A stretch of 11,497 nt of DNA from an uncultured Erysipelotrichaceae bacterium (GTDB lineage: Bacteria > Bacillota_I > Bacilli_A > Erysipelotrichales > Erysipelotrichaceae), in assembly GCA_944325295.1 (NCBI GenBank), contig CALUZL010000108.1:1-11497 (forward strand), read 5' to 3'. The translations under genes and the position numbers were made by a program. The first letter of the stretch is position 1. Each line of letters begins with the position of its first letter. This document shows, piece by piece, positions 5,796 through 11,497 of the stretch. Below the pieces are notes generated by a model, which was not told the origin of the DNA, searched no databases, and saw only the letters and a list, made by a program, of their open reading frames with translations.

Positions 5796-6824
5796 ATGGA
5801 AAAGTTATCATTCGCATCAGATTATCAAGAAGGAGCCCATCCCAAGATCATTGAAAGACTTATGGCGACCAATCTTGAAAGGACAGCCGGATACGGTCTT
5901 GACGAGTATTGCCAAAAAGCCAAAGAAGCGATCAAAAAAGCGTGTGCGATCAGTGGTGATGTCTGGTTTTTGGTCGGTGGGACGCAAACCAATGCCATCG
6001 TCATCGACACTTTTTTAAGGCCTTATGAGGGTGTGATCAGCGCTGATACCGGTCATATAAACGGCCATGAAGCCGGGGCGATCGAGTATGGCGGTCATAA
6101 AGTTTTGCCTATAAAGCACAAACTTGGCAAGATCGATGCCAAGGCCATTGGCGATTATTGCCGCGATTTTTATAGCGATGGCAATCATGAGCACATGGTC
6201 CATCCCGGTATGGTCTACCTGTCACAACCGACTGAATACGGTACTTTGTACTCGCTGGCTGAACTTGAAGATATCCGCAAGGTCTGCGATGAGTTTTCGA
6301 TGTATCTTTACATCGACGGTGCGCGCTTGGCGTATGGGTTTGGCGCTGAAGAAAACGACGTCACCCTTAAAGATCTGGGCCGTCTTTGCGATGCGTTTTA
6401 TATTGGCGGTACAAAATGTGGGACACTGTTTGGTGAGGCTTTAGTCATCCCCAAAAAAGATCTCATACCGCACTTTTTCACCATGATCAAACAACACGGT
6501 GCCCTTTTGGCCAAAGGGCGGATGCTTGGGATCCAGTTTTTGGTGATGTTTGAAGATGATCTATACCTGCAGGTTGGCAAAAAGGCCGTAAGACTTGCTG
6601 ATAAGATCCGCAAGGCGCTGGTCCAAAAGGGTTACAGACAAGCCTACAGCGCACCTACCAATCAGATCTTTGTCATCGTCGCCAATGACAAGTTAGAGAA
6701 ATTAGCTGAGGAGGTCGTTTACAGTTTTTGGGAAAAATACGATGATGAACATACTGTCATCAGGCTTGTGACCAGTTGGTCATCGACCGATGAGGAAGTC
6801 GAAAGGTTGATCGCGATCTTATGA
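5796..6824 (+). CDS. Low-specificity L-threonine aldolase-like PLP enzyme
   Basis: 342 residues, close to the family's usual 340-350. The start is set by AGAGGTG, about six bases upstream. This is a fold-type I PLP enzyme of the beta-eliminating lyase/threonine aldolase group, which cleaves L-threonine or L-allo-threonine to glycine and acetaldehyde in the cytoplasm. Visible landmarks: SDYQEGAHP near the N-terminus; GGTQTNAI (residues 61-68), which holds the cofactor phosphate; ADTGHINGHEAGAIE (83-97) with the His that stacks on PLP; YIDGARLAYG (172-181), where Asp174 contacts the pyridine nitrogen and Arg177 follows; and FYIGGTKCG (201-209), where Lys207 forms the Schiff base. All key residues are present, so it should be active. 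The last four bases overlap the following VOC gene (ATGA), implying coupled translation. Related aldolases or lyases are possible. Confidence 0.9.
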   Translation: MEKLSFASDYQEGAHPKIIERLMATNLERTAGYGLDEYCQKAKEAIKKACAISGDVWFLVGGTQTNAIVIDTFLRPYEGVISADTGHINGHEAGAIEYGGHKVLPIKHKLGKIDAKAIGDYCRDFYSDGNHEHMVHPGMVYLSQPTEYGTLYSLAELEDIRKVCDEFSMYLYIDGARLAYGFGAEENDVTLKDLGRLCDAFYIGGTKCGTLFGEALVIPKKDLIPHFFTMIKQHGALLAKGRMLGIQFLVMFEDDLYLQVGKKAVRLADKIRKALVQKGYRQAYSAPTNQIFVIVANDKLEKLAEEVVYSFWEKYDDEHTVIRLVTSWSSTDEEVERLIAIL

Positions 6825-7177
6825 AAGCTTCGCTAGTCGTCTTTTATCCCTGTCTTGACATTGAAGTCACCACCGCTTTTTATCACGATCATTTAGGACT
6901 TGAAGTGTTTGACGATCAGGGACTTTGCAAGATCTTCGATACCGGTTATGGCTATCTGGGGTTTTGTGAATATGACGATCACATCTTGGCGACCAAGACC
7001 TGTATCTCTTTTGAACTGTCTTCAATAGAAGAAGTCGACGCATACTATCAAAGATGTCTTCTTAAAAACGACAAGATCTTACAAGCCCCCAAAAAACACG
7101 ATCGTTTTGGTGTCTATTCCTTTTTTATCGAAGATCCAAACGGTTATCGCCTTGAATTTCAAAAGATCCTCAACTGA
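6821..7177 (+). CDS. VOC-superfamily (glyoxalase/bleomycin-resistance fold) protein
   Basis: 118 residues, one VOC module pair. The start ATG at 6821 overlaps the stop of the upstream aldolase gene by four bases. The N-terminal beta-alpha-beta part reads LVVFYPCLDIEVTTAFYHDH then LGLEVF, the usual 'one strand, helix with FY, LG' pattern. The C-terminal module ends FFIEDPNGYRLEFQKIL, the typical D-P-x-G-x-x-x-E-F motif with Glu112 in the position of a metal ligand. The first expected ligand near the N-terminus is not a His, so a classical two-His-two-Glu site is not obvious. VOC proteins include glyoxalase I, dioxygenases and antibiotic-binding proteins. Coupling to a threonine aldolase, whose product is acetaldehyde, hints at aldehyde handling, but the substrate cannot be assigned. 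Confidence 0.85.
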   Translation: MKASLVVFYPCLDIEVTTAFYHDHLGLEVFDDQGLCKIFDTGYGYLGFCEYDDHILATKTCISFELSSIEEVDAYYQRCLLKNDKILQAPKKHDRFGVYSFFIEDPNGYRLEFQKILN

Positions 7178-7178
7178 T

Positions 7179-7201
7179 AAAAGAGCCAAAGCGGCTCTTT
7201 T
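7179..7201 (+). terminator. Intrinsic terminator after the aldolase-VOC pair
   Basis: AAAAGAGCC (7179-7187) and GGCTCTTTT (7193-7201) form a perfect nine-bp stem around AAAGC, starting two bases after the VOC stop codon. It separates this pair from the downstream operon. Confidence 0.92.
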
Positions 7202-7207
7202 AAAAAG

Positions 7208-7248
7208 GTCTTTAAAGACGAGCAAGTATTTGCTCATTGATGGCGTCT
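7208..7248 (+). other. Nested hairpins in the region before the kinase-like gene
   Basis: After the terminator there is a 12-bp palindrome GTCTTTAAAGAC (7208-7219), then GAGCAA-gtat-TTGCTC (7220-7235), a six-bp stem with a four-base loop. AGACG (7216-7220) can instead pair with CGTCT (7244-7248), with six T residues at 7254-7259. The alternatives are mutually exclusive, as in an attenuator, but no known riboswitch or leader peptide is evident. A weak -10-like TAAGAT is at 7265-7270. Confidence 0.35.
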
Positions 7249-7291
7249 GTGCCTTTTTTCGTGCTAAGATATCTGTAAAGAGAGGTTCACT

Positions 7292-8398
7292 ATGCAGGCT
7301 TTTAAGATACTGGTCATAAATCCGGGTTCGACATCGACTAAAGTTTCCCTATTTATCGATGAAAAAGAAATATTCACAAAGGATGTCTTTCATGATTCGA
7401 GCATCTTAAAGAAGTTCCCCTCGATCAATGACCAATTGCCCTATCGGATGCAGGTCTTAAAAGATATGCTGAAAGAAGATAATGTCGATCTCAGCGGTTT
7501 GGCAGCGATCGGAGCCCGTGGCGGGGCCAGTTATTCGGTCAAAAGCGGGACTTATGAGGTAAGCGACAAACTGATCGCCGACACCAAAGCGGCAAAGGGT
7601 GGGCTGTAGCACTCATCGATGCTAGGAGTCCAGATGGCCAAGGAGATCCAAAAGGTTTATGGCGGAAGGATCTTTATGAGCGATCCGACGGTTACCGATG
7701 AGTATGACGATATCGCCCGAGTTAGCGGGATCAAAGGGATCTATCGAAGAGCTGTAGCTCACACGTTGAACCAAAAGGCCGTGGCGCGAAAATATGCTCA
7801 AGAGGTAAAACGCAATTATGAAGATCTCGATCTCATTGTCTGCCATATCGATGGTGGGATAACCATTAACGCTCATCACTTAGGGAGAATGATCGATGGT
7901 TTTGACGGCGGTGGGGGTGATGGCCCTTTTACACCGACCCGCATGGGCCAAATGGCTATCAGCGATGTCATCCGCTATCTTTGGGATAAAAGTGAAGAAG
8001 AGATGAAAGAACTCATCAGTGTTAGCGGTGGGCTTTCGAGTTACTTCAACACTTCAAATGCCGATAAGATCCACGAACTGGTAATGGCCAAAGATGAGCA
8101 AGCGCTGCGCGTCTGGCGGGCGATGATCTATCAGATCTGCAAGTGTATCGGGGCCATGGCCAGTGTTTTAAAAGGCCATGTCGATGCGATCCTTTTGTGT
8201 GGCGGTCTTATGCGTTTTAAAGACATCGAAGCGATGATAAGGGAGTATTGTGCCTACATCGCGCCGATCGAAGTCTATCCGGGCGAGTATGAACAGGTCG
8301 CTTTGGCTTATAATGCCCTCAAGGTCTTAAGGGGCGAAGAGGAAGCTTTGCGATATGAGGGAAGGCCGGTATTTACCGGTTTTAGGGAGGACAGATGA
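7292..8398 (+). pseudogene. Divergent butyrate kinase-like gene interrupted by in-frame TAG
   Basis: ATG 7292, preceded by AGAGAGG, opens a frame of 368 positions, the right length for butyrate kinase (about 355), which makes ATP from butyryl-phosphate. The frame is broken by TAG at 7607-7609 (codon 106); reading resumes in the same frame. Upstream are the phosphate-binding start INPGSTSTKVSLF and ARGG; downstream are DPTVTDEYDDIARVSG, HTLNQKAVAR, the catalytic-core region around CHIDGG, GPFTPTRMG, then LCGGL and YPGEYEQVAL. The TAG lies in GGL-stop-HSSMLG, where butyrate kinases have GEHASNLG, so it replaces Glu. The ATG at 7619 has no ribosome binding site and would lack the nucleotide-binding start, so this is one gene. 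Several core positions also depart from butyrate kinase, including Asp for Gly in the GGG loop. It overlaps the DUF308 gene by four bases. Probably inactive unless read through or a sequencing artefact. Confidence 0.85.
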
Positions 8399-8997
8399 AA
8401 TTTTTAAAAGATCTCAAGTACAACAGCATCATCAGCAGTGTCCTGATGATCGTCTTAGGACTCATCCTAACGTTTTTTCCGGGTGTATCCCTGAATACAT
8501 TGGCGCTTATCGTCGGACTGGTGGCGATCTGTGCCGGACTTTTCAGCATCATCCGCTATTTTACTTATGACCTCAAAGAGAGCTTTTATCGCAACGATTT
8601 TCTTTTTGGCATAATCATATTGACGATCGGCATCCTGATCTTGTTTAAAAGAGAAGCGTTTATCTCGATCATACCTTTCATTTTAGGCGTCGTGATCATC
8701 TTCAGCGGTTTTTCAAAGCTGCAGGACGGTATCGATGCCAAGCGCATCGGTTATCCGAATCACGCTCTTTATCTCACCTTAGCCCTTATCGATGTCATCA
8801 TCGGCATCCTGATCCTTTTTGATCCCTTTACTTTTGCCGGGATCATGTTTGTCGTGATCGGCATCGGTCTTGTCTTTAGCGGCATCTCCGATCTCTACGT
8901 GACTTTTTATCTCGCCGGACGTTTCAAAGAATTTTTAGCTCAAAAAGAGCTGCCCAAAGAGAGCAGCGAAAATAAGGAGGAGGCTCAAGATGAATGA
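8395..8997 (+). CDS. DUF308 (HdeD-like) six-helix membrane protein
   Basis: 200 residues. Start ATG 8395 overlaps the kinase-like stop as ATGA, with GGGAGG upstream, so it is translationally coupled. Six hydrophobic helices are visible at about 11-28, 33-55, 68-85, 89-107, 124-143 and 147-170. The paired arrangement, with 'G-x-ILxxFPG' and 'G-ILILFDPFTFAG' after helices 1 and 5 and repeated 'SGFSKLQDG' and 'SGISDLYVT' after helices 4 and 6, is the internal duplication typical of DUF308/HdeD proteins. The tail from about 180 is hydrophilic and charged, probably cytoplasmic. HdeD is linked to acid resistance in enterobacteria, but the wider family has no defined activity. Its stop overlaps the next gene by eight bases. 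Confidence 0.88.
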   Translation: MKFLKDLKYNSIISSVLMIVLGLILTFFPGVSLNTLALIVGLVAICAGLFSIIRYFTYDLKESFYRNDFLFGIIILTIGILILFKREAFISIIPFILGVVIIFSGFSKLQDGIDAKRIGYPNHALYLTLALIDVIIGILILFDPFTFAGIMFVVIGIGLVFSGISDLYVTFYLAGRFKEFLAQKELPKESSENKEEAQDE

Positions 8998-10486
8998 AAA
9001 ACTCGAAAGACTGAAAAAGTGGGAATTTAAGCGCAGCGCCTATGATCTGTTATTGAGTACTGCTTATTTTGACGACGAGACGATCGCTCCAAGTGGTGGT
9101 CAGGAATACCGCTATGAAAGGTTAGCTTATATGGCCTCAGAGAGCTACAAGATAAGCACCGATCCCAAGATCGAAGCTCTTCTCGATGAGCTTAAGATGG
9201 AAGATCTCACCTTTGAAGAGCGACGGAAGGTCGATCTTTTGATCAAGGATTTTCAAAAGATAAAGGCCACTCCGCAAGATGTCTACGAAGAATATACCAA
9301 ACTGACTCTGCAATCGACGGCGGCTTGGCAAAAGGCAAAGAGCGCTAACGATTACAGCATCTTTAAACCCTATCTTTTAAAGGTCATTGCCACTTTAAAA
9401 AAGATCGCTCTTTTAAGAGATTCGAAAAAAGACGTGTATGATACATTGCTTGATGACTACGAGCCGTTTATGACCAAAGCCAGATATGACGTCTTTTTCG
9501 ATCTGATCAAAAAAGAGCTCCTGCCTCTTATCGCCAAGATCCAAAAGGCCAAACCGATAACTGACGATTTCCTTTATCAATACTACCCCAAAGATAGACA
9601 GGAAAAGCTCATGACAAAACTCAAGGAAGTGTTGGGTTTTACAAGTGATTGGGGCTATATGGGAGTATCGATGCATCCCTTTACTTCCGGTTTCAGCAAA
9701 TACGATGTCCGCATTACTACCGCTTATGATGAGTACAATATCGCTTCGGCCATCTATTCGCTTGTGCATGAAGTCGGTCATGCCTTCTATGAGCACCAGA
9801 TGGCTGATGATTTCGACGGGACGATCTTAAAGGCGGTATCAAGCGGTATGCATGAATCCCAAAGCCGATTGTTAGAGAACTTCATCGGTCGGCGTCGATC
9901 TTTCATCAAGAATTTCTATCCCTTTTTAAAGGAACTTTTTGCCGATCAGTTAAAGGATGTAACTTTGGATGATTTCACAAGAGCCGTTTGTGTCGCTAAG
10001 CCATCGCTCATCCGGACCGATGCCGATGAGCTAACCTATCCGATCCACATCCTGATCCGCTATGAGCTTGAAAAAGGGATCTTTGACGGATCGATCAAAG
10101 TCGAAGATCTGGATGAAGTCTGGAGCGATATGTACTATAAATACTTAGGGATCCGCCCTGACGACATGGCAAGCGGGATCTTACAGGATATCCACTGGTC
10201 ACAGGGCAGTTTCGGATATTTCCCGACTTATGCCTTAGGCAGTGCCATCAGCGCTCAGATCATGCACAAACTTGAAGAAGATATCGATGTCGATGGCGAG
10301 CTTGAAAAAGGCAATCTAAAGGTGCTTACCGATTACCTTGGCGAGCACATCCATCAATATGGAGCTCTTTTTGATCTCGATGATCTTTTAAAAAAGGCGA
10401 CGGGCGAAGAATTTGATCCGCACTACTACATCGACTATCTGAAAGATAAATACACTAAACTGTACCATTTGGATGAAGGGAGATAA
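8990..10486 (+). CDS. M32-family metallocarboxypeptidase (thermostable carboxypeptidase 1 type)
   Basis: 498 residues, the usual family length. Start ATG 8990, eight bases inside the preceding gene, follows a strong AAGGAGG (8974-8980). M32 enzymes are cytoplasmic zinc or cobalt carboxypeptidases that remove C-terminal residues, with broad specificity except proline. All signatures are present: HPFT (229-232), DVRITT (239-244), the zinc motif HEVGH (260-264, ligands His260 and His264, catalytic Glu261), HESQSRLLEN (288-297) supplying the third ligand Glu289, IRTDADELTYP (341-351), and the C-terminal QDIHWSQGSFGYFPTYALG block (399-417). The N-terminal third is helical. It should be active. It is followed after four bases by the malic enzyme gene, so both are expected on one message. 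Confidence 0.97.
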   Translation: MNEKLERLKKWEFKRSAYDLLLSTAYFDDETIAPSGGQEYRYERLAYMASESYKISTDPKIEALLDELKMEDLTFEERRKVDLLIKDFQKIKATPQDVYEEYTKLTLQSTAAWQKAKSANDYSIFKPYLLKVIATLKKIALLRDSKKDVYDTLLDDYEPFMTKARYDVFFDLIKKELLPLIAKIQKAKPITDDFLYQYYPKDRQEKLMTKLKEVLGFTSDWGYMGVSMHPFTSGFSKYDVRITTAYDEYNIASAIYSLVHEVGHAFYEHQMADDFDGTILKAVSSGMHESQSRLLENFIGRRRSFIKNFYPFLKELFADQLKDVTLDDFTRAVCVAKPSLIRTDADELTYPIHILIRYELEKGIFDGSIKVEDLDEVWSDMYYKYLGIRPDDMASGILQDIHWSQGSFGYFPTYALGSAISAQIMHKLEEDIDVDGELEKGNLKVLTDYLGEHIHQYGALFDLDDLLKKATGEEFDPHYYIDYLKDKYTKLYHLDEGR

Positions 10487-10490
10487 GTCT

Positions 10491-11497
10491 ATGGATGTCT
10501 ATGAGAAATCTTTAAAGTTGCACGAAGAAAATAGGGGCAAGCTTGAAGTGCACTCAAAGGTCGACCTCAAAGATCGCGACGACTTGTCTTTGGCTTATAC
10601 ACCGGGCGTAGCTCAAGCCTGCCTTGAGATCGCAAAAAATGAAGAAGCAGCTTACCGATATACTTGGAAGGCTAAAAGCGTTGCGGTCGTCACTGATGGT
10701 TCGGCGGTCTTGGGACTTGGCGATATCGGTCCTAAAGCGGCTTTACCGGTAATGGAGGGCAAGGCGATCCTCTTTAAACAGTTTGGCGATATCGATGCGG
10801 TACCCGTATGTCTTGACAGTAAAGATCCCGACAAGATCGTTGCGATCGTCAAAGCCATAGCGCCGACATATGGCGGCATCAACCTTGAAGATATCAGTGC
10901 GCCACGCTGTGTTGCGATCGAAAGAAGACTGATCGAAGAGCTCGACATCCCTGTCTTTCACGATGACCAGCATGGGACGGCTGTTGCTGTTACGGCAGCT
11001 TTGATCAATGCCTTAAAGCTTGTATCCAAGAAGATCGAAGATATAAAGATCGTCGTCAGCGGGACCGGTGCTGCCGGCAGTTCCATAATCAAAATGCTTT
11101 ACCGTTTAGGCGCAAGGCACATCTATGGTTTCAATATAAACGGCATCGTTTTAAAAGAGGACAGTGATAAATACGACGAGCTCACTAAAGAGCTGACCCT
11201 TATCACCAATCCCGAAAACAAGCGCCTGACGATGACACAAGCCCTGAAAGGCGCCGATGTCTTCATCGGCGTTTCCGCCCCAAAGATCGTTTCCCAAGAA
11301 ATGGTAAGAAGTATGGCTAAAGATGCGATCGTCTTTGCGATGGCCAATCCGGAACCGGAGATAAGTTATGATGATGCCAAGGCCGCCGGTGCGAGGATCA
11401 TCGGGACCGGTCGTTCGGATTATCCTAACCAAATAAACAACGTCCTAGTCTTCCCGGGTCTTTTCAAAGGAGCACTCAGCGTTAGGTCGTCTAAGAT
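10491..11497 (+). CDS. NAD(P)-dependent malic enzyme, C-terminus cut by window edge
   Basis: ATG 10491, four bases after the M32 stop and following GGGAG, opens a frame that stays open to the edge, giving 335 residues of an enzyme usually about 380-400 long. It converts malate to pyruvate and CO2 with reduction of NAD(P). Residues seen: Tyr36 in LAYTPGVAQ (general acid), GSAVLGLGDIGP (70-81), Lys91 in EGKAILFKQF (general base), the metal ligands in NLEDISAPR (Glu133-Asp134) and FHDDQHGTA (Asp158), then the dinucleotide-binding GTGAAG (191-196). Later motifs FAMANPEPEI and GTGRSDYPNQINN (NAD domain and malate site) are normal. After the Rossmann second strand the usual acidic residue is Asn in GFNINGIV, so cofactor preference is uncertain. 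Two further bases of the next codon are present. Confidence 0.95.
   Translation, partial: MDVYEKSLKLHEENRGKLEVHSKVDLKDRDDLSLAYTPGVAQACLEIAKNEEAAYRYTWKAKSVAVVTDGSAVLGLGDIGPKAALPVMEGKAILFKQFGDIDAVPVCLDSKDPDKIVAIVKAIAPTYGGINLEDISAPRCVAIERRLIEELDIPVFHDDQHGTAVAVTAALINALKLVSKKIEDIKIVVSGTGAAGSSIIKMLYRLGARHIYGFNINGIVLKEDSDKYDELTKELTLITNPENKRLTMTQALKGADVFIGVSAPKIVSQEMVRSMAKDAIVFAMANPEPEISYDDAKAAGARIIGTGRSDYPNQINNVLVFPGLFKGALSVRSSK

Noticed and set aside
7619..8398. A separate 259-residue gene starting at ATG 7619
   Set aside because: Same frame as the upstream part, no ribosome binding site, and it would lack the nucleotide-binding N-terminus of the kinase; it is the second half of one interrupted gene.

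Overview
The window looks like a chromosomal stretch of a low-to-moderate GC Firmicute (Bacillota). The codon style (ATC-rich isoleucine, abundant AAG/AAA and GAT) and the gene families point to a gut or oral anaerobe of the Erysipelotrichia or Clostridia type, but this is inference from gene content, not a taxonomic marker. I see no phage, transposon, CRISPR or rRNA/tRNA gene. Fourteen protein-coding loci are supported; two run off the window edges and two are interrupted by an in-frame stop codon.

Layout. (1) 1-1078: the start of a YitT-type membrane protein gene (minus strand) diverges from a MerR-family regulator (plus strand). The space between them holds a perfect 21-bp dyad inside a promoter with a 19-bp spacer, the signature of MerR activation, pointing toward the YitT-like gene. 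(2) 1281-2274: a DIP1984-family gene and a small acidic amphipathic-helix protein gene, separated by a 256-bp gap carrying repeated ATCGTTA words. A strong bidirectional terminator follows. (3) 4880-2342, minus strand: a two-gene unit with a single-pass membrane protein bearing Cys-x2-Cys/Gly-His repeats (broken by an in-frame TAA), then an MscS-type channel. (4) 4992-5750: a DUF5662 protein and a 48-codon small gene with its own terminator. (5) 5796-7177: a threonine-aldolase-like PLP enzyme translationally coupled to a VOC/glyoxalase-fold protein, closed by a terminator. (6) 7292-11497: a tightly packed operon with a divergent butyrate-kinase-like gene (broken by an in-frame TAG), a DUF308 six-helix membrane protein, an M32 carboxypeptidase, and a malic enzyme cut off at the right edge.

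How the parts fit. The last operon joins carbon-metabolism enzymes (acyl-phosphate kinase-like, malic enzyme) with peptide breakdown (M32), plausible for an amino-acid-using fermenter. The unit on the minus strand places an envelope repeat protein with a mechanosensitive channel, suggesting an envelope-stress role. The most notable signals are the two single-base nonsense codons, both at positions where homology or internal repeats predict glutamate; the textbook-quality MerR promoter; and several genes whose -10 box sits almost directly before the ATG with no good ribosome binding site, suggesting leaderless or near-leaderless messages.
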